Below are positions 45,196 through 56,030 of a stretch of 64,000 nucleotides of DNA, in pieces; position 1 is the stretch's first letter; each line of letters starts with the position of its first letter. Below the pieces are notes generated by a model. The model saw nothing but the letters and a program-made list of their open reading frames with translations, did no database searches and had not been told where the DNA came from. The stretch spans positions 1,005,848 to 1,069,847 of the forward strand of contig NZ_VUOE01000002.1 of the NCBI RefSeq assembly GCF_008386635.1, written 5' to 3'. The DNA is from Maribacter flavus. GTDB lineage: Bacteria; Bacteroidota; Bacteroidia; Flavobacteriales; Flavobacteriaceae. The translations under genes were made by a program, and so were the position numbers.

Positions 45196-46419
45196 TTAGG
45201 AAGGTACCGCAACTTTATTCGATTTTCCTATTTGCTGTTTTCGGTAAAGGTATATCGCTATGGCCAATATTACTCCAGATGCAGCCAAGATTCCACCAAC
45301 CAAACTGGAATAGATCACCTCCAACCCAAATACCATGGGCAAACCGGCCAGATAGGCCCCCGAAGCATTTCCCATATTAAAAGCACTTTGGTTCATAGAG
45401 GAACCCAGCATTTCAGAGCCTTTTGCCGTATTGATGATGGCCATTTGAATGGGCGTGGAAACCGTAAAGGCAATGGCGCCTATCAAAAAGGTAAATACCA
45501 TCAATATATACGGATTTGAAGCAATGAACATATTGATTACCAAGACAATGGACATAACGGACAAACTTATAATAACGGCCCTTAAAGGGGAAAATACTTC
45601 CGCCATTTTAGCCCCAACAAAATTTCCAAAAACCATCCCCAATCCGGCGAGCATCATCGCATAGCCTACATAATGGTCTTCCAAGCCGGCCACATCAGTT
45701 ATCAATGGGGCAATATAGCTATACCATGCAAAAAAGCCTCCTGTCCCAATAGTGGTCAAGGCAATCATGGCCCACAATTGCTTGTTTCGTAAAGCCTCCG
45801 ATAATTTTACTTGGGGCGTACTGGTCGCCGCTTCCATTCGTGGCATCCAGAACTGTAGGGTGGTCAAGGTCAAGACACCTACAATGCCTACCAAAAAAAA
45901 TGAGGTGCTCCAGCCAAATTCCTGTCCGATATAGGTGCCGATCGGAACACCAATAACATTGGCAACCGTCAATCCCGAAAACATCATGGCTATGGCTTGG
46001 GCCGATTTTCCCTTTCTTGCCAATTTCATGGCCACTACCGCGCCAATACCAAAGAATGCGCCATGGGGTATTCCAGATAAAAACCGTAGTACCAAGAGTG
46101 TTACGTAATTCGTAGAAAGCCCTGAAAGGGTATTGAACAGGGTAAACCAGACCATCAAAATGAACAGCATTCTTTTTGGAGACAGTTTGGACCCCAAACT
46201 GGTCAACAAAGGCGCACCTACCACAACGCCAAAGGCATAGGCCGCTATGAAATGTCCGGCTTGTGAAATTGTAATTTCCAAGGCGTCAGAAACTTCTGTA
46301 AGTATGCCCATAATGACGAACTCCGTAAGTCCTATGCCAAAACCTCCAAGGGCCAAGGAGAAAAGTGCTTTTTTGTTCGTCCGTTCTAAATTCATAGTGC
46401 TCTCATTCGTTTTTCCCAT
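45196..46419 (-). CDS. major facilitator superfamily transporter (DHA1, AraJ-like)
   Basis: 407 residues, 12 membrane segments. AraJ/YdhP-like DHA1 signature: FSLALGGFGIGLTEFVIMGILTEVSDALEITISQAGHFIAAYAFGVVVGAPLL, RFLSGIPHGAFFGIGAVVAMKLARKGKSAQAIAMMFSGLTVANVIGVPIGTYIGQEFGW, and a C-terminal GNASGAYLAGLPMVFG. Such proteins export sugars or drugs; the substrate is unknown. Faces away from the gapN terminator. Confidence 0.9.
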   Translation of the reverse strand: MGKTNESTMNLERTNKKALFSLALGGFGIGLTEFVIMGILTEVSDALEITISQAGHFIAAYAFGVVVGAPLLTSLGSKLSPKRMLFILMVWFTLFNTLSGLSTNYVTLLVLRFLSGIPHGAFFGIGAVVAMKLARKGKSAQAIAMMFSGLTVANVIGVPIGTYIGQEFGWSTSFFLVGIVGVLTLTTLQFWMPRMEAATSTPQVKLSEALRNKQLWAMIALTTIGTGGFFAWYSYIAPLITDVAGLEDHYVGYAMMLAGLGMVFGNFVGAKMAEVFSPLRAVIISLSVMSIVLVINMFIASNPYILMVFTFLIGAIAFTVSTPIQMAIINTAKGSEMLGSSMNQSAFNMGNASGAYLAGLPMVFGLEVIYSSLVGGILAASGVILAIAIYLYRKQQIGKSNKVAVPS

Positions 46420-46549
46420 GCAAAATTAGGGAACTTATTTGCCAAAAGTTATTAGTGCATTATCCTATTTATGTTCAATATTAACTCAATACCCTAACAA
46501 ATTGTTAGTTATTGTTAAAATGCCATATTTCTAGGCAAAACATAATAAA

Positions 46550-46575
46550 AAAGCCGAAACGTTCGTTTCGGCTTT
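46550..46575 (-). terminator. rho-independent terminator of the ilv-gapN operon
   Basis: AAAGCCGAAACG (46550-46561) and CGTTTCGGCTTT (46564-46575), a 12-bp perfect stem; on the minus strand it is followed by TTTTTTATT. 18 bases beyond the gapN stop. Confidence 0.9.
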
Positions 46576-46593
46576 CATTCTGTTGTTTGATAA

Positions 46594-48186
46594 TTAAAGA
46601 ATGTAATCCGTGCTTACAAAATTGGAAACCTTGGCTTCCAACAACTGCTGTACAGTTTCCGTATTCAAATCATTGTCCTTAAATGCAACAAAGGTCCTTA
46701 TGGAAAATGAGCGCAAAGCATCGTGCACACTCAATGTAGACTGTGCTGAATCCTTCCTTCCCGTGAACGGATATACATCCGGACCTCGCTGACAGGAACT
46801 GTTCAAGTTTACCCTACAGACCAAGTTCACCAAGGTATCGATCAACGGAGAAAGTGTATAAACGTCCTTACCAAAAAGACTGACTTGCTGTCCGTAGTTG
46901 CTTTCCGCCATATCGTCCAAAGGTTCTTCAATATCGGAAAAAGACAACACAGGAATAATAGGTCCAAACTGTTCCTCCTGATATACGCGCATTTCCTTTG
47001 TCACCGGATATAGTACGGCCGGCCAGATATAATTATCAAAATGCTTCCCTCCTTTTTTATTCAATATCTTGGCCCCTTTAGAAACGGCATCATCTATGAG
47101 TTCCTGAATGTAAGCGGGTTTATCGGGTTCTGGTAATGGCGTCAATTTTACGCCATCGTCCCATGGATTTCCAAATTTTAATTTATCCACTTCGTCCGCA
47201 AATTTCTTGAGGAAATTTTCACGGACATCCTCATGTACATAGATGACCTTCAAAGCCGTACATCGTTGTCCATTAAAGGATAGGGTGCCTGCCAAACATT
47301 CGTTGATGGTCAGGTCCATATCGGCATCTGGCAAAATTATTGCGGGGTTTTTAGCTTCTAAACCTAGAACCAATCGCAACCTGTTGCTTTTTGGATGTTG
47401 GTCCTGCAAAGCGTTTGCAGATTTACTGTTTCCTATTAAAGCCAAAACATCCACTTTTCCTGTCTGCATTATAGGTGCGGCGACCGTTCTTCCCCTTCCA
47501 AAAATAACATTCACGACACCTTTTGGAAAACAGGATTGAAAAGCCTCTAACAAAGGAGTAATTAACAAAACCCCATGTTTGGCTGGTTTAAAAATCGTCG
47601 TGTTTCCCATAATGATAGCAGGAATCAACAAGGCAAAGGTCTCGTTCAAAGGGTAGTTATAGGGTCCCAAACAGAGTACCACGCCTAAGGGCCCCCTTTT
47701 GATATGGGCATAGACACCATCGTGCTTCTGAAACTTGGCTGCGTTTCTATCCAAGTTTTTGTAGTCTTCAATGGTATCTTCCACATACTCCACCGTTCTG
47801 TCAAACTCCTTTTGGGAATCTGGAAGGGATTTTCCAATTTCCCACATTAAATACTTTACTACAATGTCCCTTTTGGTCTTCATCTGCTTGACAAAATTTT
47901 CCATGCAAATGATACGATCCCGTACATGCATTGTGGGCCATACACCCTGCCCCCTATCATAGGCAGTAAGTGCTGCGTTCAAAGCATCCATGGCCTCCGG
48001 TTCCTGCAAATCTGGAATACTGCCCAACAAGGTGGGTTTATAGTCCTCGGTGGATGAAATCGTGGAATAAACTTCGGTCACAGGTCCTGACCACTCCTTT
48101 AACTTGCCATCTATCAGATACTTGGTTTGGTGAATGGGCTGCTCAATGGCGAACTCTTTAGGTATGTTGCTATTCTTTTTGCTCAT
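46594..48186 (-). CDS. gapN: NADP-dependent non-phosphorylating glyceraldehyde-3-phosphate dehydrogenase
   Basis: 530 residues, aldehyde-dehydrogenase superfamily. Marks: [89 protein letters not shown] with the catalytic Glu, [14 protein letters not shown] with the catalytic Cys, and the [13 protein letters not shown] block. It oxidises glyceraldehyde-3-phosphate directly to 3-phosphoglycerate with NADP, giving NADPH in place of ATP. Starts only 10 bases after the ilvA stop with no terminator between, so it is probably the last gene of the ilv operon. Substrate assignment is by family resemblance. Confidence 0.85.
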   Translation of the reverse strand: MSKKNSNIPKEFAIEQPIHQTKYLIDGKLKEWSGPVTEVYSTISSTEDYKPTLLGSIPDLQEPEAMDALNAALTAYDRGQGVWPTMHVRDRIICMENFVKQMKTKRDIVVKYLMWEIGKSLPDSQKEFDRTVEYVEDTIEDYKNLDRNAAKFQKHDGVYAHIKRGPLGVVLCLGPYNYPLNETFALLIPAIIMGNTTIFKPAKHGVLLITPLLEAFQSCFPKGVVNVIFGRGRTVAAPIMQTGKVDVLALIGNSKSANALQDQHPKSNRLRLVLGLEAKNPAIILPDADMDLTINECLAGTLSFNGQRCTALKVIYVHEDVRENFLKKFADEVDKLKFGNPWDDGVKLTPLPEPDKPAYIQELIDDAVSKGAKILNKKGGKHFDNYIWPAVLYPVTKEMRVYQEEQFGPIIPVLSFSDIEEPLDDMAESNYGQQVSLFGKDVYTLSPLIDTLVNLVCRVNLNSSCQRGPDVYPFTGRKDSAQSTLSVHDALRSFSIRTFVAFKDNDLNTETVQQLLEAKVSNFVSTDYIL

Positions 48187-48196
48187 GTTCTCAATT

Positions 48197-49447
48197 TTAT
48201 ACTAAATATTGAAATAAATCCGGTTTGTCGTTTATATATTCCCCAAAAAAATTATTGGCCTTCATGCGCTCCATTAAAGGTTGTAAATCCTCTGGATTTT
48301 TTAGCTCGATACCCACGACGGCCGGCGCATTTTCCTTGCTGGATTTTTTGGAATACTCAAAATGCGTTATGTCATCCGTAGGACCCAAAATCTCCGCAAC
48401 AAATTGCTTAAGGGCGCCCGGGCGCTGGGGAAATCGAACAATAAAATAATGTTTTAATTTCCCATATAAAAGGGCACGCTCCTTTATTTCCGCAGTTCTT
48501 GTAATATCATTATTGCTACCGCTTACGATACAGACCACGTTCTTTCCCTTGATTTGGGATGCAAAGGCGTCCAACGCCGCGATGCTCAAAGCCCCAGCGG
48601 GTTCCACAACAATGGCGTCCCTGTTGTACAAATCTAATATAGTTTGACAAACCTTCCCCTCATGTACCGTTACGATATCGTAAAGATGTTCCCTGCAAAT
48701 GGCAAAAGTGAGGTCCCCTACCTTTTTTACCGCGGCACCATCAATGAACTTATCGATATGTTCCAATTCCGTATTCCGATTGTTCTCCACGGATGTTTTC
48801 ATGGACGGAGCTCCCAAGGGTTCCACACCAATAATTTTCGTCTTTGGCGAACGGTTTTTAAAAACAGCCGAAAGCCCCGATGCCAGTCCGCCCCCACCTA
48901 TGGCAACGAAAATGTAATCGATGGGGTTCGTGGCCTGTTCCAACAGTTCCAGTCCCACGGTACCCTGTCCCTCAATTACCTTGGGGTCATCGAACGGATG
49001 GATAAAGGTCTTGTTTTCGGCAGTACAATACTTCATGGCCGCATTGTAGGAGTCGTCGAAGGTATCGCCTTCAAGTACTATATGCACCCATTCCTCCCCA
49101 AACATCTGCGTTTGCTCCACTTTTTGTCTTGGGGTTACCGACGGCATATAAATGGTTGCCTTTATTTTTAAATGTCGACAGGCAAAGGCCACTCCCTGCG
49201 CATGGTTACCGGCACTTGCACAAACCACGCCATGCCTTCTTTCTTCCTGTGAAAGGGAATTGATCTTGTTGAAGGCTCCCCGTATCTTGTAGGACCGGAC
49301 CCGCTGCAGGTCTTCCCGCTTCAAAAATACATTTGCCCCGAACTGTTTGGACAAACGTATACTAGGAGTAAGCGGCGTTACCTCCGATATTTGCCGAATG
49401 GTCAACGCCGCTTGCTGTATATCCTCTACCTTTGGGAAATATTCCAT
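48197..49447 (-). CDS. ilvA: threonine ammonia-lyase
   Basis: 416 residues. PLP fold II enzyme that makes 2-oxobutyrate, the first step to isoleucine. Marks: [22 protein letters not shown] (PLP Lys in YKIRGA), [57 protein letters not shown], then one ACT-like regulatory domain with [23 protein letters not shown]. Allosteric control by isoleucine and valine is usual. 33 bases after ilvC. Confidence 0.94.
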   Translation of the reverse strand: MEYFPKVEDIQQAALTIRQISEVTPLTPSIRLSKQFGANVFLKREDLQRVRSYKIRGAFNKINSLSQEERRHGVVCASAGNHAQGVAFACRHLKIKATIYMPSVTPRQKVEQTQMFGEEWVHIVLEGDTFDDSYNAAMKYCTAENKTFIHPFDDPKVIEGQGTVGLELLEQATNPIDYIFVAIGGGGLASGLSAVFKNRSPKTKIIGVEPLGAPSMKTSVENNRNTELEHIDKFIDGAAVKKVGDLTFAICREHLYDIVTVHEGKVCQTILDLYNRDAIVVEPAGALSIAALDAFASQIKGKNVVCIVSGSNNDITRTAEIKERALLYGKLKHYFIVRFPQRPGALKQFVAEILGPTDDITHFEYSKKSSKENAPAVVGIELKNPEDLQPLMERMKANNFFGEYINDKPDLFQYLV

Positions 49448-49480
49448 AATATGTACGGTAAAGGTCTGTTTTATCTAAGA

Positions 49481-50956
49481 TTACACGATAGGTTTCATGG
49501 CGGTCATGCTCTCGCGCAGCCTTGCACCCACAATTTCCACCGGATGTTCCCGTAGTTTTTTGTTCACTTCGATCAGTTTCGCATTGTCCACATCATTGTC
49601 ACTGCCTTCGCCATAATGCTTCCCGATCACGTCGGTATCTATTTTTTTCATGAAGTCCGCCAACAAAGGTTTACAGGCATGATCGAACAAATAGCAACCG
49701 TATTCCGCCGTATCTGAAATCACCCGGTTCATTTCAAAAAGTTTCTTTCTGGCAATCGTATTTGCGATCAACGGGGTCTCATGCAGGGATTCGTAATATG
49801 CGGATTCACCAATGATCCCCGATTCTGTCATGGACTCGTAGGCGAGTTCGACCCCGGCCCGTACCATGGCCACCATCAATACACCGTTGTCATAGTATTC
49901 CTGTTCTGTAATAGTCATATCGCCTGCAGGTGTTTTTTCGAAAGCCGTTTCCCCGGTTTCCGCTCTCCAGGTCAATAGATTCTTATCGTCATTAGCCCAA
50001 TCTTCCATCATGGTCTTGGAGAAATGTCCCGTCATGATATCGTCCATGTGCTTCTGGAACAAAGGCCGCATGATATCCTTTAATTCTTCGGAAAGTTCAA
50101 AGGCCTTTATTTTTGCCGGATTGGACAAACGGTCCATCATGTTGGTGATACCTCCATATTTCATACCCTCCGTAATGGTTTCCCATCCGAATTGGATCAA
50201 TTTGGAAGCGTAGCCCGGGTCGATACCCTTTTCGATCATTTTATCGAAACATAAAATGGAACCTGTCTGCAACAGACCACAAAGAATAGTCTGCTCGCCC
50301 ATTAAATCGGACTTTACCTCCGCAACGAAGGAAGATTCCAACACCCCGGCCTTGTGTCCTCCCGTAGCGGCAGCATAGGCCTTGGCTTGTTCCAAGCCCT
50401 TTCCCTCCGGGTCATTTTCTGGGTGTACCGCAATCAAGGTAGGTACCCCAAAACCTCTTTTGTATTCTTCCCGCACCTCAGAACCCGGACTCTTGGGGGC
50501 GACCATAATTACGGTAAGATCTTCCCTGATCTTGGTGCCCTCTTCAACGATATTGAAACCATGGGAATAGGACAAGGTAGCCCCTTTCTTCATCAAGGGC
50601 ATCACGGCACCTACGACCTGGGTGTGTTGCTTATCCGGAGTCAGGTTAATGACCAAATCTGCACTTGGAATCAATTCCTCATAGGTTCCAACTTTGAAAC
50701 CGTTCTCAGAGGCATTGAGGTATGATTGTCTCTTTTCCTTAATGGCAGCATCCCTCAGTGCATAAGCGATATCCAATCCGGAATCCCTCATGTTCAAGCC
50801 TTGGTTCAAGCCTTGGGCACCGCAGCCTACGATTACAATTTTCTTTCCTTTTAACGCAGTTACGCCATCGGAGAATTCCGTGGCTTCCATAAATCTACAT
50901 TTTCCCAATTGCGTCAATTGGTCCCGTAACGACAGCGTATTAAAGTAATTTGACAT
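49481..50956 (-). CDS. ilvC: ketol-acid reductoisomerase, class II
   Basis: 491 residues, the long form with a duplicated C-terminal domain. Marks: [23 protein letters not shown] at the start, Rossmann motif [59 protein letters not shown], and the magnesium and NADPH sites in [27 protein letters not shown]. It converts acetolactate and acetohydroxybutyrate, using NADPH. Lies between ilvN and ilvA. Confidence 0.96.
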   Translation of the reverse strand: MSNYFNTLSLRDQLTQLGKCRFMEATEFSDGVTALKGKKIVIVGCGAQGLNQGLNMRDSGLDIAYALRDAAIKEKRQSYLNASENGFKVGTYEELIPSADLVINLTPDKQHTQVVGAVMPLMKKGATLSYSHGFNIVEEGTKIREDLTVIMVAPKSPGSEVREEYKRGFGVPTLIAVHPENDPEGKGLEQAKAYAAATGGHKAGVLESSFVAEVKSDLMGEQTILCGLLQTGSILCFDKMIEKGIDPGYASKLIQFGWETITEGMKYGGITNMMDRLSNPAKIKAFELSEELKDIMRPLFQKHMDDIMTGHFSKTMMEDWANDDKNLLTWRAETGETAFEKTPAGDMTITEQEYYDNGVLMVAMVRAGVELAYESMTESGIIGESAYYESLHETPLIANTIARKKLFEMNRVISDTAEYGCYLFDHACKPLLADFMKKIDTDVIGKHYGEGSDNDVDNAKLIEVNKKLREHPVEIVGARLRESMTAMKPIV

Positions 50957-51022
50957 TTTATTTCTAGTTTTTAAGTGTGATTTTTCCCAAAAGGGATTTT
51001 GATTAATTAGTTTTCAAAAGTA

Positions 51023-51550
51023 TTAATTGTGCTGGAACTCTTTCAACAAAGACGTAATCTGCATTTCATCCTTGGTCACCGAGATTCGGCCGGAACGCAC
51101 GAACTGCATAATGCCAAAGGGCTTCAATTGTTCGTACATCTCATCAATCTCGAACCTTCTACCACTCTTTGCCAAAACGAAAAATTCCCTGGAAACCGTA
51201 ACGATCTGTGAATTACTTTCCTTGATGATGTTCTGGATCTGGCGTTCATCGAACAACAGATTGGATGCTATTTTAAACAGGGCCGATTCCTGATAAATGG
51301 TTTCATCATCCGTATGGTAAAAGGCCTTGATGACCTCTATCTGTTTTTCGATTTGCCCAACGATGTTATGCACCCATTTTTCCGTAGTATTGACTACGAT
51401 GGTGAACTTGGATACGTGGTCTATTTCCGATTTTGAAACGTTCAGACTTTCTATATTGATGTGCCTTTTTAAAAATATGCCCGATATCCTGTTGAGCAAT
51501 CCCACGTTGTTCTCGGAATATACCGATATGGTAAACCATTCATTCTTCAT
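51023..51550 (-). CDS. ilvN: acetolactate synthase small subunit
   Basis: 175 residues. ACT domain at the N-terminus: WFTISVYSENNVGLLNRISGIFLKRHINIESLNVSKSEIDHVSKFTIVV, and the C-terminal ACT-like/ALS_ss_C region (FFVLAKSGRRFEIDEMYEQLKPFGIMQFVRSGRISVT). It binds valine and regulates IlvB. It is separated from ilvB by a methyltransferase gene, an unusual split. Confidence 0.94.
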   Translation of the reverse strand: MKNEWFTISVYSENNVGLLNRISGIFLKRHINIESLNVSKSEIDHVSKFTIVVNTTEKWVHNIVGQIEKQIEVIKAFYHTDDETIYQESALFKIASNLLFDERQIQNIIKESNSQIVTVSREFFVLAKSGRRFEIDEMYEQLKPFGIMQFVRSGRISVTKDEMQITSLLKEFQHN

Positions 51551-51606
51551 ACGTTAAATTTTCATCTTTAAATAACGGTCCAACCCTACTTGATCACAGA
51601 CCGAAA

Positions 51607-52188
51607 TTATATTGTTTTTACGGCCAACACGATTCCCGTTGACCAATTTATTTTTGTCAAATTCAAATCATCCCTACTTTCCAAATGTGCAAGCAGCTCG
51701 GCCACATTTTTGTCGTGTCCTTCTGGCAAATTGGCCTGCGCCAACATGTCGTCGATCACATAAAAACCACCAACTTTCAACAATGCCAAGGTTTCCTCCA
51801 ACTGACCGTATTTTCCGGGCCATGCATCTGCAAAAATCAAATCGAACTTTTCACCTTTATAGTTTTCGATCCATCTAGCCCCATCCTCACAATTCAATGT
51901 TACCCGGTCGTCATCGCCAAAGAAGGAACGAGCAATTTCAATCAATTGGGAATCATTATCAACCGAAATTAGTTCTGATTCCGTATCCAGCCCATCGATC
52001 ATCCATGACAAACTCAACCCTATTCCGGTCCCCAGTTCCAAAAATCTTCCCCCAGGTTTTGAACTGACCAGGGTTTTTAAAAAGGTCCCCACATATACAT
52101 CCGATGGCATGGTAAAGCCAATTACATTAGATGTGTCCTGTAGTGCCTTGTAAACCTTTGGGATATCTAGGACGTTGGAATCGTTCAT
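51607..52188 (-). CDS. class I SAM-dependent O-methyltransferase-like protein
   Basis: 193 residues with the SAM site FLELGTGIGLSLSWMIDGL, acidic loop LISVDNDSQLIEIARSFFG, DLIFADAWPGKYGQLEETLALLKVGGFYVIDDMLAQANLPEGHDKNV. Related to O-methyltransferase family 3. It begins 3 bases after the ilvB stop, inside the ilv operon, between the two acetolactate synthase subunits. Role and substrate unknown. Confidence 0.82.
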   Translation of the reverse strand: MNDSNVLDIPKVYKALQDTSNVIGFTMPSDVYVGTFLKTLVSSKPGGRFLELGTGIGLSLSWMIDGLDTESELISVDNDSQLIEIARSFFGDDDRVTLNCEDGARWIENYKGEKFDLIFADAWPGKYGQLEETLALLKVGGFYVIDDMLAQANLPEGHDKNVAELLAHLESRDDLNLTKINWSTGIVLAVKTI

Positions 52189-52191
52189 AGA

Positions 52192-53925
52192 CTATTTCAA
52201 TCGGATCTCGGACACCGCTGCACCGGAAGGAATCATCGGGAAAACGTTGTCCTCCTTTTCAACTTTTACCTCCAAGAAATATGGATTTTTTGAAGCCATC
52301 ATTTCCTGAACCGTACTTTTCAAATCCTTCCTTTCGGTTACTCTTTTTGCTTGGATGTGATACCCTTCGGCAATCTTTACAAAATCCGGATTCGTCATGA
52401 CCGTGGAAGCATATCTACGATCAAAGAATAGCTCCTGCCATTGGCGCACCATTCCCAAGTGGTCGTTGTTCAACACCACGATTTTCACCGGAACGTTGTG
52501 TTGGAAAATAACCCCCAACTCCTGAATCGTCATTTGGTATCCCCCATCGCCTATGATGGCCACTACCTCCCTGTCCATGGCACCCATTTTGGCACCGATG
52601 GCCGCTGGCAGTGCAAACCCCATGGTTCCAAGCCCACCGGACGTAATATTACTTTTAGATTCCTTGAATTTCGCATATCTACAACCGATCATCTGGTGCT
52701 GGCCTACATCCGTAACGATAACCGCCTTTTGGTCCGAAGCCAAATTAATTTCCTCGATAACCTCGCCCATGGTCAGACCTTCCTTGGTAGGATAAATGTC
52801 ATTTTTAATGACCGTATCATACTCAATCTGATATTTTTCCTTGAAGAGGTTATGCCATTGTTCGTGCGAATTGGAGTTTATCAAAGGAAGAATCAGACCC
52901 AAGGTTTCCTTTGAATTGCCCAATACGGCCACATCAGCATGGACATTTTTATTGACCTCGGCAGGATCGATCTCAAAATGGATCACTTTTGCCTGTTTTG
53001 CGTAATCTTCCAAACGACCCGTTACCCGATCGTCAAAACGCATCCCGATGGCGATCAGCACATCGCATTCATTGGTCAATATGTTGGGTCCATAGTTCCC
53101 GTGCATCCCAACCATCCCCACGTTCAATGGGTGATCGGTATCCAAGGCCGATGCTCCCATGATGGTCCAAGCAGCGGGAATCCCGGCTTTCTCCACCAGT
53201 TCCTTCAGCTCTTGCTCCGCCTTTCCAAGAATGATGCCCTGGCCCCAAACGATCAATGGCTTTTTGGCGTTATTGATCAGATCTGCCGCCTGCTTTAAGG
53301 CCTCTGGATTTGGTTTTGGCGCAGGCTTGTAACTTCGTACACCCGTACATTTTTTATAACTGAAATCCAATTCGTCAAACTGGGCATTTTTGGTAATATC
53401 CACCAATACCGGGCCCGGACGGCCGGATTTGGCAATATAAAATGCCTTGGCCATGATTTCCGGAATTTCGGAAGCCTTGGTCACTTGATAGTTCCACTTG
53501 GTGACAGGCGTGGAAATACCAATAATATCCGTTTCCTGGAAGGCATCGGAACCCAACAAATGTCGCGGTACCTGACCCGTTATACAGACCAAGGGCGTGG
53601 AATCTATCTGTGCATCCGCCAGACCGGTTACCAAGTTGGTGGCACCGGGACCTGATGTTGCCATTGCCACCCCTACCCTTCCGGATACCCTCGCGTACCC
53701 TTGCGCGGCATGGGTCGCTCCTTGCTCATGTCTTGTGAGGATATGCGTAAGCTTATCCTGAAATTTATATAGTTCGTCATAGACAGGCATAATGGCCCCG
53801 CCCGGGTAGCCATAAATCAAATCGACCCCTTCTGCCAACAAGCAATGGATGATGGCCTCCGCACCACTAATTTTCATGGATGTTGCAGTCTCCTGCGCTG
53901 TCTTTTTTTCTTTCAATGTTTCCAT
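52192..53925 (-). CDS. ilvB: acetolactate synthase large subunit
   Basis: 577 residues. ThDP-dependent condensation of pyruvate with pyruvate or 2-oxobutyrate. Marks: LIYGYPGGAIMPVYDELYKF, GATHAAQGYARVSGRVGVAMATSGPGATNLVTGLADAQIDSTPLVCITGQVPRHLLGSDAFQE, FAD region, and AIIGDGGYQMTIQELGVIFQHNVPVKIVVLNNDHLGMVRQWQE. ATG 53925 is preferred to the TTG three codons before it. 25 bases after ilvD. Confidence 0.96.
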   Translation of the reverse strand: METLKEKKTAQETATSMKISGAEAIIHCLLAEGVDLIYGYPGGAIMPVYDELYKFQDKLTHILTRHEQGATHAAQGYARVSGRVGVAMATSGPGATNLVTGLADAQIDSTPLVCITGQVPRHLLGSDAFQETDIIGISTPVTKWNYQVTKASEIPEIMAKAFYIAKSGRPGPVLVDITKNAQFDELDFSYKKCTGVRSYKPAPKPNPEALKQAADLINNAKKPLIVWGQGIILGKAEQELKELVEKAGIPAAWTIMGASALDTDHPLNVGMVGMHGNYGPNILTNECDVLIAIGMRFDDRVTGRLEDYAKQAKVIHFEIDPAEVNKNVHADVAVLGNSKETLGLILPLINSNSHEQWHNLFKEKYQIEYDTVIKNDIYPTKEGLTMGEVIEEINLASDQKAVIVTDVGQHQMIGCRYAKFKESKSNITSGGLGTMGFALPAAIGAKMGAMDREVVAIIGDGGYQMTIQELGVIFQHNVPVKIVVLNNDHLGMVRQWQELFFDRRYASTVMTNPDFVKIAEGYHIQAKRVTERKDLKSTVQEMMASKNPYFLEVKVEKEDNVFPMIPSGAAVSEIRLK

Positions 53926-53950
53926 ATCAAACAATTAAAAATACGCCTGA

Positions 53951-55633
53951 TTAAAATTCGTCCGTTACACATCCGTTTGCTGCGGACGATACACTTCTGG
54001 CGTACTTGTATAACATTCCTCTTTTGGCCTTTAGTTCCGGTGCCACCCATTTGGCCCTTCTCGCTTCCAGTTCAGCATCGGAAATTTCAATATCAATGGT
54101 ATTGTTTACGGCGTCAATGGAAATAATATCCCCATTCTGAACCAATGCGATGTTCCCACCAACCTGAGCTTCCGGTGACACGTGACCGACCACAAATCCG
54201 TGCGATCCACCTGAAAAACGGCCATCCGTAATCAAAGCGACATCTTTGCCCAGTCCCGCTCCCATAATGGAAGAAGTAGGTTTCAACATCTCCGGCATTC
54301 CGGGTGCCCCTTTGGGACCTTCGTAGCGAATGATCACCACATCGCCCTTTTTGACCTTCCCGTTCTTGATGCCTTCGTTCACGGCCGTTTCGCTGTCAAA
54401 GACATTGGCGGTTCCTTTAAAGGCCAGTCCTTCCTTGCCCGTAATCTTGGCGACCGCACCTTCGGTAGCCAAATTCCCGAACAGAATTCTAATATGCCCT
54501 GTTTCTTTGATCGGATTGTCCAAGGTATGGACAATGTCCTGGCCCTCGATCAGGTTGGGTACGTCCTTTAGATTTTCGGCAAGTGTTTTTCCGGTAACCG
54601 TCAAGCAATCGCCGTGCAGCATGTCGTTATCCAACATATACTTTAGAACCCCAGGAATACCACCTACCCCATGAAGGTCTTCCATAGAATACTTTCCGCT
54701 CGGTTTTAAATTGGCCAACAAGGGTGTGTTGTCGCTTATTTTCTTAAAGTCCTCCAAAGTAAATTCTATCTGGGCGGCCTTGGCAATCGCTAAGAAGTGG
54801 AGCACGGCATTGGTGGATCCACCTAGGACCGTTACCAATCTAAAAGCGTTCTCCAAGGATTTTTTGGTAACGATGTCCAAAGGTTTGATATCTCGTTCCA
54901 GCAACAATCGCATCGCCTCCCCGGCCTTTACGGATTCCTGTTCCTTCAGGTTTCCGTCGCTGATGGCAGGGTTCGAGGAGTTGAATGGCAAAGACATTCC
55001 CAACGCCTCAATGGCCGAGGCCATGGTGTTCGCGGTGTACATACCACCGCAGGCACCTGCACCCGGACAAGCTTTGTGGATAACTTCCTTGTATTCTTCT
55101 TCATCTATATTTCCCGCTACTTTTTGTCCATAGGCCTCAAAAGCGGAAATAATATCCAGTTTTTTTCCATTATGACATCCCGATGCAATCGTACCGCCAT
55201 ATACCAAAACGGAAGGCCTGTTCAAACGAAGCATCGCCATAAGGGCACCCGGCATATTCTTATCGCAGCCTACCACCGTTACCAATCCGTCATAGCTCAT
55301 GGCCTCCACCACCGTTTCCATAGAATCCGCAATAACATCCCTTGAAACCAAGGAATAACGCATCCCTGGGGTTCCGTTGGCAATACCGTCACTCACACCA
55401 ATGGTATTGAAAATAAGACCAACCAATCCTGCATTGTCCGCACCCTTCTTCACATGTACCGCCAAATCGTTCAAGTGCATATTACATGGATTCCCCTCAT
55501 AACCCGTACTTGCTATACCGATCAAGGGTTTCTTCAAATCATCATCTGTTAGGCCGATGGCATGTAGCATGGCCTGTGCAGCTGGTAATGTGGGGTCTTG
55601 GGTTACAGTTTTACTATACTTGTTCAATTCCAT
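53951..55633 (-). CDS. ilvD: dihydroxy-acid dehydratase
   Basis: 560 residues. Iron-sulfur enzyme of valine and isoleucine synthesis. Cluster cysteines in [39 protein letters not shown] and [54 protein letters not shown] and [27 protein letters not shown] at the C-terminus. First structural gene of the operon, 195 bases behind the attenuator terminator. Confidence 0.96.
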   Translation of the reverse strand: MELNKYSKTVTQDPTLPAAQAMLHAIGLTDDDLKKPLIGIASTGYEGNPCNMHLNDLAVHVKKGADNAGLVGLIFNTIGVSDGIANGTPGMRYSLVSRDVIADSMETVVEAMSYDGLVTVVGCDKNMPGALMAMLRLNRPSVLVYGGTIASGCHNGKKLDIISAFEAYGQKVAGNIDEEEYKEVIHKACPGAGACGGMYTANTMASAIEALGMSLPFNSSNPAISDGNLKEQESVKAGEAMRLLLERDIKPLDIVTKKSLENAFRLVTVLGGSTNAVLHFLAIAKAAQIEFTLEDFKKISDNTPLLANLKPSGKYSMEDLHGVGGIPGVLKYMLDNDMLHGDCLTVTGKTLAENLKDVPNLIEGQDIVHTLDNPIKETGHIRILFGNLATEGAVAKITGKEGLAFKGTANVFDSETAVNEGIKNGKVKKGDVVIIRYEGPKGAPGMPEMLKPTSSIMGAGLGKDVALITDGRFSGGSHGFVVGHVSPEAQVGGNIALVQNGDIISIDAVNNTIDIEISDAELEARRAKWVAPELKAKRGMLYKYARSVSSAANGCVTDEF

Positions 55634-55828
55634 TTTTTCGTCTTCTTCCTTTTATTTTTAAGTTGGCGTATATCAAAGATATAAGTTTAGTAAGCGTTCA
55701 TTTTTTAACATTTTAATCAGGTTCAAATTCAATACCCTTAAAAATTAATTAAAAAACTGTTTTTCAGATACTTAACCTTTGTTTTATTATCATATTCAAT
55801 ACATGGTGATTTCAAACGGAAACATAAA

Positions 55829-55864
55829 AAAAACCTGTATCGGATGGCTCTGATACAGGTTTTT
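55829..55864 (-). terminator. attenuator terminator of the ilv operon
   Basis: Perfect 13-bp stem AAAAACCTGTATC (55829-55841)/GATACAGGTTTTT (55852-55864), 10-base loop. On the minus strand eight T follow. It lies after the leader peptide and 195 bases before ilvD. CTGTATCA of its first arm can instead pair with TGATATAG at the leader stop codon (55881-55888). Confidence 0.85.
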
Positions 55865-55885
55865 TAAGTCAATGAAAAATCTATA

Positions 55886-55942
55886 TCATTTCCGCTTGGA
55901 AATAATGACGACCTCAATGACAATTTCGTTATTCATAATCAT
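55886..55942 (-). CDS. ilv leader peptide
   Basis: Reads MIMNNEIVIEVVIISKRK then TGA: 18 residues, eight of them Ile or Val, seven within the eight-residue run IVIEVVII. All Ile codons are ATT and all Val codons GTC. It stands 22 bases upstream of the terminator hairpin and 5 bases after the promoter -7 box, so the message is almost leaderless. Translation stalling at the Ile/Val run when those charged tRNAs are short should free TGATATAG to block the terminator. Too short for usual gene callers. Confidence 0.8.
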   Translation of the reverse strand: MIMNNEIVIEVVIISKRK

Positions 55943-55946
55943 GGGA

Positions 55947-55976
55947 CAATAGTACGTAAAAAATCATTACGACCAA
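55947..55976 (-). promoter_or_regulatory. ilv operon promoter (TTG-N19-TACTATTG)
   Basis: On the minus strand TTG at 55974-55976, 19 bases, TACTATTG at 55947-55954 (one mismatch to TAnnTTTG). The predicted transcript start falls at or next to the leader ATG (55942). Confidence 0.6.
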
Positions 55977-56030
55977 AATACTATTTTTTAAGCGATAAAG
56001 GGCTTCAAGCTTATAAGGCGTTTCCCCCGA

